Shown: piece after piece, positions 24,664 through 33,444 of the stretch
Layout: each line of letters begins with the position of its first letter
How positions within the stretch are numbered: position 1 is the first letter of the stretch
Origin: Janthinobacterium lividum
GTDB lineage: Bacteria; Pseudomonadota; Gammaproteobacteria; Burkholderiales; Burkholderiaceae_D
Direction of reading: 5' to 3'
Assembly (NCBI RefSeq): GCF_011601275.1
Contig: NZ_JAAOLY010000012.1
Coordinates: forward strand, 1-64,000
Length of the DNA: 64,000 bases
Made by a program: the position numbers and the translations under genes
The notes under the pieces: model-generated
The model's database searches: none
Seen by the model: the letters and a program-made list of their open reading frames with translations, nothing else
Told to the model about the DNA's origin: nothing

Positions 24664-25335
24664 TTAACCGGGACAAGGTACGCGTTTGACCTTGCCGCCC
24701 GTCTTGAACGGATCGGCGCCCGCGCCCGGGTTCGCGTCCAGCCCAAAGCAAGTGGCGCCGCCGGCGCTGACGACGCGCGTGACGGGGCGGCCGTCGGCCG
24801 TCAGGTATTCCTCCACGCGGATGACGGGGCCGCCGCGCCAGGCCGAGGCGACCAGCTTCTGGAAGCTGCTGTCGCTCTTCAGGTCAGCTGCGGCCAGCCA
24901 CGGTTTGTCTTGCTTGAGCTCGCCGCGCAGGGCCTTGTCGGCGGCGCCCGCCGCCAGCCGGGCGCGCGTGCGCAAGTCGGCCGTGGACGGCGCAGCGGGC
25001 AATTCTTCGGCGGGGACAGTGATGGTTTCGGCCGCCAAGGCCGGCGGCGCGTAGAGGGCGGGCGGCGTGGCCGGCGGCGCACTGCTGCGCGTGCGCGGCA
25101 CGGGAGCTGGCATCGGCAACGGCAAGGCCATCGGCGGCGTGCGCGGTACGGGCCGGGACGGCAGCAAGGTCATGAAAGCCACTTCCGTGTATTGCTTGAG
25201 TTGCCGCGCCGGCAGGAGCAGGAAATACAGGCCCAGCACGTGCATGGCCAGGATCAGCGCGACGGCCGCGCCTTTCAGGCTCAAGCCCCGCCGCAGATGC
25301 ATGGCAGCGGACTGTAGATGGCGTTGCAATGGCAT
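24664..25335 (-). CDS. Hypothetical membrane-anchored proline-rich protein
   Basis: A 223-residue protein with a basic N-terminus, one TM helix (about 20-41, AAVALILAMHVLGLYFLLLP), a Pro/Ala-rich linker (about 58-110) and a soluble C-terminal region with one Cys pair (ATCFGLD and RVPCPG). The layout recalls the first half of TonB, but the TonB C-terminal domain is absent. An AGGAATCC ribosome binding site precedes ATG 25335. It is transcribed divergently from the iron-boxed TonB-dependent receptor with about 230 bp between starts. Function unknown. Confidence 0.6.
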   Translation of the reverse strand: MPLQRHLQSAAMHLRRGLSLKGAAVALILAMHVLGLYFLLLPARQLKQYTEVAFMTLLPSRPVPRTPPMALPLPMPAPVPRTRSSAPPATPPALYAPPALAAETITVPAEELPAAPSTADLRTRARLAAGAADKALRGELKQDKPWLAAADLKSDSSFQKLVASAWRGGPVIRVEEYLTADGRPVTRVVSAGGATCFGLDANPGAGADPFKTGGKVKRVPCPG

Positions 25336-25528
25336 GCGGATTCCTGTGGGCGCCGGGCGCGATGGCCTATTCTAGCGAAACCTGCAGGTACACATTAATA
25401 AACCCACAAGGTATCGCCTGGCGCGCCTTGTTGCGCCAGATTCCAGTACCCCGGCTCCCAGGTGTTGTACGAATGACGACTTTTTTATCACTTTCTCACA
25501 CTTTTCCACGCGCCGCGCCGCGCTGGAA

Positions 25529-25547
25529 TATAATGATAATCATTCTC
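25529..25547 (+). promoter_or_regulatory. Fur box overlapping the TonB-receptor promoter
   Basis: TATAATGATAATCATTCTC matches 17 of 19 positions of the Fur consensus GATAATGATAATCATTATC. The same bases contain a TATAAT -10 hexamer, so Fur binding would block RNA polymerase. It lies 21 bp upstream of the receptor ATG. Confidence 0.85.
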
Positions 25548-25567
25548 ATTAATATCCAGATAACTCC

Positions 25568-27775
25568 ATGCGCACTTTCCGCCCCGTACCCACCCCGTTC
25601 GCCCTGGCCGCTTTCTTGCTGGCCAGTACCGCCGCCCATGCGCAAACCGCCCCGGCGGCCGACGCGGCCACCATGCCGACGGTGGTCGTGAACGCCTCGG
25701 CCGATGCGTCGGCGCAAGGCTTGTCGAAGGCGTATGCGGGCGGCCAGGTAGCGCGCGGCGGGCGCATGGGCATCCTCGGTTCCGTGGACATGATGGACTC
25801 GCCATTCGGCAGCACCAGTTATACGCAGCAATTCATTGCCGACCAGCAAGCGCGCAGCGTGGGCGACTTGCTGCAGAGCGATCCGGCCGTGCGCATGTCG
25901 CGCGGCTACGGCAATTTCCAGGAAGTGTATGTGATCCGCGGTTTCGCCCTCGATTCGGACGACGTGGCGTATAACGGCCTGTACGGCGTCTTGCCCCGCC
26001 AATATGTCTCGCCGGAACTATTGGAAAGAGTGGAAGTGTTCCGCGGCGCCAGCGCCTTCCTGAACGGCGCGGCGCCTGGCGGCAGCGGCATCGGCGGCGC
26101 CATCAACCTGATGCCCAAGCGCGCCGGCAACACGCCGCTGACGGAATTGACCGTGGGCGTGGAATCGGGCGGCCATGCCTACGCGGCCATCGATGTGGCG
26201 CGCCGCTTTGGCGAGCACCAGGAATTCGGCGTGCGCGTGAACGCCGCCAAGCGCCAGGGCGAAACCGGCATCAAGCGCGAAGACCACGACGTGGGCATGT
26301 TCTCCGTGGGCCTCGATTATCGCGGCCGCAACTATCGCCTGTCCGCCGACGCCGGCTACCAGAATTTCGATTTGACGGCGCCGCGCCCTTCCATCAACAC
26401 GGGCAGCCTGACGGCCTTGCCGGGCGCGCCCGATGCGTCGAAGAATTTTGCCCAGCCATGGAGCTATTCGAAGGAACATGACGTGTTCGGCACGGCGCGC
26501 GCCGAAGTCGACCTTGCCAAGGATGTCGTGGCCTGGGCCGCGTTCGGCAGCCGCTCGACGAAGGAAGCGAACAGCCTGGCCCAGCCGACGTTGAGCGCGC
26601 TCAATGGCGACGCCAGCGTGTACCGCTTCGACAATGCGCGCAAGCAGGAAATCCGCACGGGCGAACTGGGCGTGCGCGGCAAGCTCAACACGGGCGCTGT
26701 CCGGCACACCCTGGTGGCCAGTTGGTCCGGGCACTGGAATGAGGCGAAAAACGCGTATGCGATCAGCGATTACGCGGGCTTGCCGGCGAATATCTACCAT
26801 CCGCTGGACGTGGCCATGCCGCCCACCCTGCCCGCGAACTCGGGCGGCGTGATGAGCGACCCGCGCCTGACGCAAAAGACTATCCTCAACAGCTACGCCG
26901 TGGCCGATACCATGGCCTTCCTCGACGACCGGCTGCTGCTGACCGTGGGCCTGCGTCGCCAGCAGATTCGCGACGCGGCGTATGCCTATGGCACGGCCGT
27001 GCAATATTCCAGCTATGACAAGAGCGCCACAACGCCCGTGGCCGGCATCGTCTACAAGGCCGGCAAGAACGTGTCGCTGTACGCCAACTACATCGAAGCG
27101 CTGGTCAAGGGCCCCGTTGCCAGCGGCAGCTATTTCGACGGCACAACGCAGCGCCCGGTCAGCAACCTCGGCGAAGTCTTTGCGCCATACAAGTCGAAGC
27201 AGAAGGAAATCGGCATCAAGTACGACGGCGGCAAGCTGGGCATGAGCGCCGCCCTGTTTTCCACGGCCAAGCCCTTGCCGGCCGTGGTCGGCTCGCGCGC
27301 CACGCTGTCGGGCGAACAGCGCAACCAGGGACTGGAACTGTCCGTCTTTGGCACGCCGATGGCGGGCGTGCGCCTGCTGGGCGGCCTGACCTGGCTCGAT
27401 ACGGAACTGCGCAAGACGGACAAGCCGGCCAACAATGGCAAGAACGCCATCGGCGCGCCAAAAACACAGCTCAGCGTGGGCGGCGAATGGGATGTGCCCG
27501 GCGCTCCCGGCCTGAGCCTGAACGCGCGCACCGTCTACACCTCGACGCAATATGCGGACCTGGCCAACAGCAAGCAGCTGCCATCGTGGACCCGCGTCGA
27601 CATCGGCGCGCGCTACCTGACGCAGGTGGCGGGACATGACGTGACCTTGCGCGCGCGCATCGACAACGTGGCCGACCGCAGCTACTGGGCCTCGGCCGTC
27701 TCCTCGTTCGACGCGGGCAGCCTGGTGCTGGCCGCGCCGCGCACCTTCGTCGTATCGGCCGGCGTGGCGTTTTAA
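25568..27775 (+). CDS. TonB-dependent siderophore receptor
   Basis: A 735-residue outer-membrane receptor with signal peptide (cleavage after TAAHA), a plug domain (about 75-185, containing SVGDLLQSDPAVRMSRGYG and RVEVFRGASAFLNG) and a 22-strand barrel ending in a terminal Phe (SAGVAF). No N-terminal FecA-type signalling extension is present and no sigma/anti-sigma pair is adjacent, so direct Fur control is likely. The ligand is probably a ferric siderophore, unspecified. It imports its ligand using TonB-ExbBD energy, and those genes are not in the window. Confidence 0.9.
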   Translation: MRTFRPVPTPFALAAFLLASTAAHAQTAPAADAATMPTVVVNASADASAQGLSKAYAGGQVARGGRMGILGSVDMMDSPFGSTSYTQQFIADQQARSVGDLLQSDPAVRMSRGYGNFQEVYVIRGFALDSDDVAYNGLYGVLPRQYVSPELLERVEVFRGASAFLNGAAPGGSGIGGAINLMPKRAGNTPLTELTVGVESGGHAYAAIDVARRFGEHQEFGVRVNAAKRQGETGIKREDHDVGMFSVGLDYRGRNYRLSADAGYQNFDLTAPRPSINTGSLTALPGAPDASKNFAQPWSYSKEHDVFGTARAEVDLAKDVVAWAAFGSRSTKEANSLAQPTLSALNGDASVYRFDNARKQEIRTGELGVRGKLNTGAVRHTLVASWSGHWNEAKNAYAISDYAGLPANIYHPLDVAMPPTLPANSGGVMSDPRLTQKTILNSYAVADTMAFLDDRLLLTVGLRRQQIRDAAYAYGTAVQYSSYDKSATTPVAGIVYKAGKNVSLYANYIEALVKGPVASGSYFDGTTQRPVSNLGEVFAPYKSKQKEIGIKYDGGKLGMSAALFSTAKPLPAVVGSRATLSGEQRNQGLELSVFGTPMAGVRLLGGLTWLDTELRKTDKPANNGKNAIGAPKTQLSVGGEWDVPGAPGLSLNARTVYTSTQYADLANSKQLPSWTRVDIGARYLTQVAGHDVTLRARIDNVADRSYWASAVSSFDAGSLVLAAPRTFVVSAGVAF

Positions 27776-27800
27776 CTCAACAACCGCCCGTGTCCTCACG

Positions 27801-27827
27801 AAAGCTGCCTGCGGGCAGCTTTTTTTT
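27801..27827 (+). terminator. Rho-independent terminator of the TonB-receptor gene
   Basis: Perfect 8-bp stem AAGCTGCC-TGCG-GGCAGCTT followed by a run of T, 26 bp after the receptor stop codon. Confidence 0.9.
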
Positions 27828-27874
27828 CGCGTGTGCGCCTGTGCCGCACGCCGCGCTTCGGCGACAATGCCCGC

Positions 27875-28750
27875 ATGAAACGACTTCCTGCCCTGCTGCT
27901 TCTGCTTTGCCTGTCCCTGCCGGCCGCCGCGCAAAAGCAGGCCGCCTGCCCGTATGCCGCCTGGAAAAGCGGCTTCAAAGGCGATGCGCGGGCGCAAGCG
28001 ACGTGCCTGTTGCGTCCTGTGAAACTGTATGCGCGCCTGGGCGACAGCGCCCCGCTGCCTCCCTTCCTTGCCGCTCACATCGGCCAGCGCACTGGCATCG
28101 TCCCGGCCCGCCTGCGCGCCTGGCTGGCGCAGCAAGCGATCAGCGAAGCGGACCTGGGCGGCCCCGTTGACGCGCCATTGTCGCGCGCCCCGGGCCGGCT
28201 CGCCGCGCCCATGGCCCGCTACTTCGTCATCCACGACACCAGCTATCCAAATTTCCTGACGGAATCCATTCCCGCGCACATCAACGATGCCAGCTGGGAT
28301 TTCAACGACTTTACCTTGCGCAATCCGGCGCTGGGCGGCGGCCCGAAAGGCCATGTGTATGTCAACCGCCTGGGCGGCTCCCTGCAGGTGCGCGACTTTG
28401 GCACGCCCAGCTATGCCAGCAAGCTGGAAAAGGACAAGCCGTCCCTGACGGGCCTGTTCCTGCACGTGGAACTGGTGCAGCCGCGCAACTCCGTGCCCGG
28501 CGGCGGCAAGGGCAACGACGGTCTGGCGCCGGATCCCGGCTTTACGCCCGCGCAATACGAGCGCCTGGCCCTGCTGTATATCGCCGCCAGCGTGCGCAAG
28601 GGCACCTGGCTGATTCCCGCCTTCCACGCTGTGCTCGATACGGGTTTTGCGAACGGCCATGACGATCCGCAAAACTTTTCCCTCGAACAATGGGATGCGG
28701 CGCTCAGCCAGTTGAGCGCCATCATGCAAGGTGCTTCCGCGCCAAATTGA
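27875..28750 (+). CDS. Secreted protein, possibly of the amidase/PGRP fold
   Basis: A 291-residue protein with signal peptide (MKRLPALLLLLCLSLPAAA). The mature part has RYFVIHDTSYPN (about 125), LFLHVELVQPR (about 200), FTPAQYERLALLYIAASVRKG and GHDDPQNF near 275. The spacing of His residues and the YxAxS..RKG helix recalls N-acetylmuramoyl-L-alanine amidase (Amidase_2) proteins, in which His residues bind zinc. The match is loose, so enzymatic function is only suggested. The start at 27875 is chosen for the signal peptide. The gene lies just after the receptor terminator and so has its own promoter. Confidence 0.55.
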   Translation: MKRLPALLLLLCLSLPAAAQKQAACPYAAWKSGFKGDARAQATCLLRPVKLYARLGDSAPLPPFLAAHIGQRTGIVPARLRAWLAQQAISEADLGGPVDAPLSRAPGRLAAPMARYFVIHDTSYPNFLTESIPAHINDASWDFNDFTLRNPALGGGPKGHVYVNRLGGSLQVRDFGTPSYASKLEKDKPSLTGLFLHVELVQPRNSVPGGGKGNDGLAPDPGFTPAQYERLALLYIAASVRKGTWLIPAFHAVLDTGFANGHDDPQNFSLEQWDAALSQLSAIMQGASAPN

Positions 28751-28833
28751 GCGCCACAGGTACACCGATTTGGAGGATACTTCAGGTCCCGCGCCACGCG
28801 GCGCGCATGCCGACATGTTGATGGGGAGCTGCG

Positions 28834-29961
28834 ATGACCTACGCCTCGGACCAGAAGATGAGCACGCACGACCTGCCCGCGCGCACGCGGCGCCTCTTCA
28901 GCATGCGCGACGCCGTGCTGACGCAGTGGGAGCATCAGGTACGCGCCGAAGTGCGCGGCGCCGACGTCCTGCTGACACCTATCCTCATCAACACCCTGCC
29001 CGCCTTCTTCGACAATCTGGCCGAAGCGCTCACACCGGGCTATCCGCGCGACGACGCCACCAGCAACACCAACGCGCCCGCCGTGCACGGCAATGAACGG
29101 GCGCGCATGACCAGCTACGGCCCGGAACAGGTAATCCAGGAATACCAGATTTTCCGCGACTGTTTCGCCGCCGCGGCCCTCGAAGCGGGCGTACCGCTGC
29201 GGCGCAAGGATTGGAAGGTGATCAACGCTTCGATCGATACGGGCATCCGCGAAGCCATCCTGGAATTTACCGCCATGCACGAGAGTTTCCAGCGCCGCAT
29301 CGCCGCCGGGCTGTCGCACGACATGCGCAATCCCCTGTCCGTCATGCTCAACAGTGCGCAACTGCTGCAGCGGCGCGCGCAACAGGCCGACGTGCCGGCG
29401 CTGGCGGCGAAAATTCTCGAGCACGGCAAGCGCCTCGACGACATGATCCAGGAATTGCTCGATACGCTCAGCTACCACCGCGGGCAAAAGCTGCCCCTCG
29501 TCCTGCGGCGCTTCGACGTGCTGCCGCTGGCGCGGCAGGTCGCCGACAGCGTCAATATCGGCCATCCGGGCAAATGCGTGGTCAGCGGCACCTCCGTGAC
29601 GGGCTGGTGGTGCGCAAATTCGCTGCGCCGTGCCCTGGAAAACCTCGTCGTCAATGCCGTCAAGTATGGCGACGACGGCCCCATTCATATCCATATCGAT
29701 GGCTTGCACGAGCGCATGACATTGACCGTGCACAACACGGGCAGCAGCATCGCACCGGACCAGACGCAGCGCATATTTGAATACCTGCGCCGTGAACACG
29801 ACGGCAGCGCGGCCGGCTGGGGCATCGGCCTGCCTTTCGTGCAGAACGTGGCGGAAAGCCACGGCGGCAGCGCGCTGGTCGACAGTGCGCCGGAAACGGG
29901 CACCACGTTTACCATCGACCTGCCGATCGATTGCCGGCCCTTCGTCACGCCGGACGCCTGA
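28834..29961 (+). CDS. Orphan sensor histidine kinase with RsbRD-like N-terminal domain
   Basis: A 375-residue cytoplasmic kinase with no TM segments. Residues about 15-140 resemble the helical RsbRD_N sensor domain. The HisKA phosphoacceptor is in GLSHDMRNPLSVML (His about 168). HATPase motifs are N-box LENLVVNAVKYG (about 270), G1-like HNTGSSIAP and GWGIGLPFVQNVAESHGG (G2, about 330). A GGGGAG ribosome binding site precedes ATG 28834. No response regulator is adjacent, so the partner is encoded elsewhere. The signal is unknown. Confidence 0.85.
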   Translation: MTYASDQKMSTHDLPARTRRLFSMRDAVLTQWEHQVRAEVRGADVLLTPILINTLPAFFDNLAEALTPGYPRDDATSNTNAPAVHGNERARMTSYGPEQVIQEYQIFRDCFAAAALEAGVPLRRKDWKVINASIDTGIREAILEFTAMHESFQRRIAAGLSHDMRNPLSVMLNSAQLLQRRAQQADVPALAAKILEHGKRLDDMIQELLDTLSYHRGQKLPLVLRRFDVLPLARQVADSVNIGHPGKCVVSGTSVTGWWCANSLRRALENLVVNAVKYGDDGPIHIHIDGLHERMTLTVHNTGSSIAPDQTQRIFEYLRREHDGSAAGWGIGLPFVQNVAESHGGSALVDSAPETGTTFTIDLPIDCRPFVTPDA

Positions 29962-30007
29962 CCTCACCTGCCCTGCGCCCCATCTGCCTGCAAAATCAGT
30001 GCCGTAG

Positions 30008-30024
30008 TGCACCAAAGCGGTGCG
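30008..30024 (+). promoter_or_regulatory. NtrC-type enhancer site
   Basis: TGCACC-AAAGC-GGTGCG matches the NtrC consensus TGCACC-N5-GGTGCA at 11 of 12 arm positions. It is centred about 90-95 bp upstream of the predicted transcription start of the sigma-54 promoter at 30084-30099, a normal enhancer distance. Confidence 0.7.
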
Positions 30025-30083
30025 GATGACGGTTTTACGCCACAAAAGTGGTCATTTTCTACACACTTTTGGGTGTGCGGCAT

Positions 30084-30099
30084 TGGCACGCTTCCTGCT
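30084..30099 (+). promoter_or_regulatory. Sigma-54 (RpoN) promoter of the ATP-grasp/Anbu operon
   Basis: TGGCACG-CTTC-CTGCT matches the consensus TGGCACG-N4-TTGCW except one base. The invariant GG (30085-30086) and GC (30097-30098) are exactly 12 bp apart. Transcription would start near 30110, 27 bp before the first start codon, which supports the ATG at 30137. Confidence 0.8.
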
Positions 30100-30136
30100 G
30101 AGCTATAGTCAGACACGGCTCAAGGGAAATCACAAC

Positions 30137-31606
30137 ATGGCAAATTTTTTCAATGAAATGACTGCGGATGACGTGGGTACGGACAGCAAGGTACGCGAAC
30201 ACTATCGTGAATTCGATAACTGGCTGGCGCAGCAATCCCCGGAAACCATCGCCCGCAAGCGGGCCGAAGCCGACCTGACGTTTCGCCGCGTCGGCATCAC
30301 GTTTGCCGTCTACGGCGACGATGCCGGCACAGAACGCCTGATTCCCTTCGACACCATCCCCCGCATCATCCCCGCCGCCGAATGGACGCAGATGCAGACG
30401 GGCCTGGTGCAGCGCGTGCAAGCCTTGAACATGTTCATCCATGATATTTATCATGAGCAAAACATCATCAAGGCGGGCATCATTCCCGCCGAGCAAATCT
30501 ACAAGAATGCCCAGTATCGCCCGGAAATGCAGGGCATTGCCGTCGCTTCCGACATTTACGCGCATATCGCTGGCGTCGACATCGTGCGTGCGGGCAAGGG
30601 CGAATTCTATGTGCTGGAAGACAATCTGCGGGTGCCGTCCGGCGTGTCCTATATGCTGGAAGACCGCAAGATGATGATGCGATTGTTCCCGGAACTGTTC
30701 GCCCGCAACCGCATCGCCCCCGTCGACCATTACCCGGACATGCTGCTCGACAACCTGCGCTCCGTCGCACCGATGGGCGTCGATGACCCCACGGTCGTCG
30801 TCATGACGCCGGGCATGTACAACTCCGCCTACTTCGAGCATGCGTTCCTGGCCCAGCAGATGGGTGTGGAACTGGTCGAGGGCAAGGATTTGTTTGTCAA
30901 CGACAATTCCGTCTACATGCGCACCACGCGCGGGCCCAAGCGCGTCGACGTCATTTATCGCCGCGTCGACGACGATTTCCTCGATCCGCTGGCCTTCCGC
31001 TCCGATTCCTCGCTGGGCGTGCCGGGCCTGCTGTCCGTCTACCGCGCGGGACGAGTCACCTTGGCGAACGCCATCGGCACGGGCGTGGCCGACGACAAGT
31101 CGATCTACCCTTTCGTGCCCGACATGATCAAATTCTACCTGTCGCAGGAACCGATACTCAACAACGTGCCCACCTACCAGTGCCGCAAGGCGGCCGACCT
31201 GTCCTACGTGCTGGCGAACTTGCCGAAACTGGTGGTCAAGGAAGTGCATGGCGCGGGCGGCTACGGCATGCTGGTGGGGCCGGCGTCGAGCCTGGCGCAG
31301 ATCGAGGATTTCCGCCAGCGCCTGCTGGCCAATCCGGACGGCTACATCGCCCAGCCGACCTTGGCCCTGTCCGCCTGCCCAACGTACGTCGAGGCCGGCA
31401 TCGCGCCGCGCCACATCGATCTGCGCCCGTTCGTGCTATCCGGCAAGACGATCTCCATGGTGCCCGGCGGCCTGACCCGCGTGGCACTCGGCGAAGGCTC
31501 GCTGGTGGTCAATTCATCGCAGGGGGGCGGCACCAAGGATACCTGGGTACTGGAAGCCACATTATCAGAAGATAAAGCAGCCTTTGCAGGAGAAAAAACA
31601 TGCTGA
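30137..31606 (+). CDS. Circularly permuted ATP-grasp protein (CP_ATPgrasp)
   Basis: A 489-residue protein of the circularly permuted ATP-grasp family (formerly DUF404/DUF407). Recognisable blocks are IPFDTIPRIIPAAEW (about 75), the NMFIHDIYHEQ helix (about 105), EDNLRVPSGVSYMLEDR (about 165) and KEVHGAGGYGML (about 373, ATP-binding loop). The family is predicted to form amide bonds between carboxylates and amines, giving a small peptide-like product. It is the first gene of an operon with alpha-E, transglutaminase and Anbu peptidase genes, overlapping the next by 7 bp. An upstream in-frame start would lie inside the sigma-54 promoter region and is rejected. Confidence 0.9.
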   Translation: MANFFNEMTADDVGTDSKVREHYREFDNWLAQQSPETIARKRAEADLTFRRVGITFAVYGDDAGTERLIPFDTIPRIIPAAEWTQMQTGLVQRVQALNMFIHDIYHEQNIIKAGIIPAEQIYKNAQYRPEMQGIAVASDIYAHIAGVDIVRAGKGEFYVLEDNLRVPSGVSYMLEDRKMMMRLFPELFARNRIAPVDHYPDMLLDNLRSVAPMGVDDPTVVVMTPGMYNSAYFEHAFLAQQMGVELVEGKDLFVNDNSVYMRTTRGPKRVDVIYRRVDDDFLDPLAFRSDSSLGVPGLLSVYRAGRVTLANAIGTGVADDKSIYPFVPDMIKFYLSQEPILNNVPTYQCRKAADLSYVLANLPKLVVKEVHGAGGYGMLVGPASSLAQIEDFRQRLLANPDGYIAQPTLALSACPTYVEAGIAPRHIDLRPFVLSGKTISMVPGGLTRVALGEGSLVVNSSQGGGTKDTWVLEATLSEDKAAFAGEKTC

Positions 31607-32544
31607 GCCGCACCGCCGATCATTTGTTCTGGATGGCCCGCTACACGGAGCGGGCGGAAAACACGGCGCGCATGCTTGACGTCAACATGCAAACGTCCAT
31701 GCTGCCCCAGTCCGAGCAGGACGCGGAGCAAGGCTGGCGCGCCACGCTGGGCATTTCCGAGCTGCAAAGCGCGTACGACCACAAATATGGCCGCTTCCAT
31801 ACGCGCGACGTGCTCGACTTCATGGTGCGCGACCCGAACAACCCCTCGTCCATCCTGGCCTGCCTGACGGGCGCGCGCGAAAACGCTCGCGCCGTGCGCG
31901 GCACCCTGACGACGGAAGTGTGGGAAATCCAGAACGCCACCTGGCTCGACATGCAGAAGCGCCTGAAAAGCAATCTGCTGGAAACGGACCCCAGCGCCTT
32001 CTTTGAATGGGTCAAGTACCGCTCGCACCTGTCGCGCGGCGTGACCCTGGGCACCATGCTCAAGGACGAAGCGATTTACTTCATTCGCCTGGGCACTTTC
32101 CTGGAGCGGGCCGACAACACGGCGCGCATCCTCGACGTGAAGTTCCACGGCGCGCGCGACACCTCCAAAGACGTCGCGCAGCGCGACTTTTACTACTGGG
32201 CGGCCCTGCTGCGCTCCGTTTCCGGCTTCGAAATCTACCGCAAGGTCTACCGCGACGTGATCACCCCGGCCAGGGTGGCGGAACTGCTGATGCTGCGCGG
32301 CGACATGCCCAGGTCATTGCTTGCCTGCATGGATGACGTGGTGGAAAATCTGAAGCATATCCGCAACGACGTGTCGGCCGATACGGAGCGGTTCGCCGGC
32401 AAGCTGCATGCGGAGCTGAAATTCGGCCATATCGACGACATCATGAAGGCGGGCCTGCATCATACCTTGACGGAGTTTCTGGAAAACATCTATGACCTGG
32501 GCAACCGGGTCAGCCGCGACTTCCTCGTTCCCCTGGCGGCCTGA
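31600..32544 (+). CDS. Alpha-E domain protein (DUF403)
   Basis: A 314-residue all-helical alpha-E domain protein, starting MLSRTADHLFWMARYTERAE, the family's hallmark N-terminus. A second matching block LGTFLERADNTARILDVKFH is near 164. Alpha-E proteins nearly always occur beside circularly permuted ATP-grasp proteins and are thought to act with them in an amidoligase complex. Their own activity is unknown. It overlaps the ATP-grasp gene by 7 bp and the transglutaminase gene by 1 bp (TGATG), so the operon is tightly coupled. Confidence 0.92.
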   Translation: MLSRTADHLFWMARYTERAENTARMLDVNMQTSMLPQSEQDAEQGWRATLGISELQSAYDHKYGRFHTRDVLDFMVRDPNNPSSILACLTGARENARAVRGTLTTEVWEIQNATWLDMQKRLKSNLLETDPSAFFEWVKYRSHLSRGVTLGTMLKDEAIYFIRLGTFLERADNTARILDVKFHGARDTSKDVAQRDFYYWAALLRSVSGFEIYRKVYRDVITPARVAELLMLRGDMPRSLLACMDDVVENLKHIRNDVSADTERFAGKLHAELKFGHIDDIMKAGLHHTLTEFLENIYDLGNRVSRDFLVPLAA

Positions 32545-33353
32545 TGCAGCTCACCATCCGCCACGAAACCCACTACGCCTACAGTGCGCCGCTGGCCTAC
32601 ACCATCCAGCAGCTGCACCTGACGCCGCGTATCGAACCGCAGCAGCGGGCCCTGTCCTGGCAAATCAGCACGCCGGGCCAGTGCCACGCCTACACGGATG
32701 CCTACGGCAATCTGTCGCACATGCTGACGATTAACGGCAGCCATCAATCGCTGAGCCTGGTGGCGCATGGCGTGGTGGAAACCATCTACCCGCACAAGGG
32801 GCGGCTGAACCTGGTCGATACCCTGTCGCCGCTGTTGTTTACCATGCCCACGCCCCTGACGCAGGCCAACCCCGCCATTGTGGAGCTGACGGCCGCCAGC
32901 CTGCCGGACCGTCGCGTCACGGCCGGCACGGGCCATCTGCTGCGCCTGGCCGAGCACATCGTCGGCAAGGTGGCGTATGAAAGCGGCGCCACCATGGTCA
33001 CCACCACGGCCGGCGACGCCCTGGCCCTGGGGCGGGGCGTGTGCCAGGACCACGCGCACCTGTTCCTCGCCTGCTGCCACGCCTGGGGCATCCCGGCCCG
33101 TTATGTCTCCGGCTACATCGACCCGGGCACGACGGGCCATGCAGCCAGCCACGCCTGGGTCGACGCCTGGACGGAAGACACGGATTTCGCAGGCTGGGTC
33201 AGCATCGACGTCACGCATGCGCGGCTGATGACGGATGCGTATTGCCGCCTGGCCATCGGACGCGACTACGATTCGGCCGCGCCCGTGCGGGGTGTGCGCC
33301 AGGGCGGCGGTACGGAAACCTTGCGCGTGGATGTGCAGATCGTGCCCGTGTAA
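32544..33353 (+). CDS. Transglutaminase-like cysteine peptidase family protein
   Basis: A 269-residue protein with an N-terminal bacterial transglutaminase beta-domain (MQLTIRHETHYAYSAPLAYT) and a catalytic transglutaminase-core domain. The triad is Cys in GRGVCQDHAHLF (about 168), His in ASHAWVDAW (about 202) and Asp in VSIDVTHAR (about 221). In this operon type it is thought to hydrolyse or transfer amide bonds in the peptide made by the ATP-grasp enzyme. It follows the alpha-E gene with a TGATG overlap. A strong inverted repeat follows its stop. Confidence 0.9.
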   Translation: MQLTIRHETHYAYSAPLAYTIQQLHLTPRIEPQQRALSWQISTPGQCHAYTDAYGNLSHMLTINGSHQSLSLVAHGVVETIYPHKGRLNLVDTLSPLLFTMPTPLTQANPAIVELTAASLPDRRVTAGTGHLLRLAEHIVGKVAYESGATMVTTTAGDALALGRGVCQDHAHLFLACCHAWGIPARYVSGYIDPGTTGHAASHAWVDAWTEDTDFAGWVSIDVTHARLMTDAYCRLAIGRDYDSAAPVRGVRQGGGTETLRVDVQIVPV

Positions 33354-33372
33354 ATGGGCAGGAATGAGGCTG

Positions 33373-33405
33373 GCCGGGGCTTGCGGCGGATACTCAAGCC
33401 CCGGC
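33373..33405 (+). other. Strong hairpin between transglutaminase and Anbu genes
   Basis: GCCGGGGCTTG and CAAGCCCCGGC form a perfect 11-bp stem with an 11-nt loop. No T-run follows directly (TGGTGTAGAATG), so it is not a standard terminator. It may be a processing or partial-termination structure. It sits 40 bp before the Anbu start. Confidence 0.6.
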
Positions 33406-33444
33406 TGGTGTAGAATGCTTCCCCTTTCGATTTGATTTACGACG

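Noticed and set aside
24664-25335. TonB energy transducer
   Set aside because: It has an N-terminal TM helix and Pro-rich linker, but the conserved TonB C-terminal domain is absent.
25335-25568. FecIR-type sigma/anti-sigma control of the receptor
   Set aside because: There is no ECF sigma or FecR gene nearby, and the receptor lacks the signalling extension. A Fur box explains regulation.
26018-28816. Very long minus-strand open frame (932 codons) under the TonB receptor
   Set aside because: It lies opposite the receptor and the next secreted-protein gene, both with clear signal peptides and domains. It is composition-driven: high GC at third positions keeps antisense frames open.
30020-30136. 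Longer N-terminus for the ATP-grasp protein
   Set aside because: The frame is open upstream, but the extension would be encoded across the sigma-54 promoter before the predicted transcription start.
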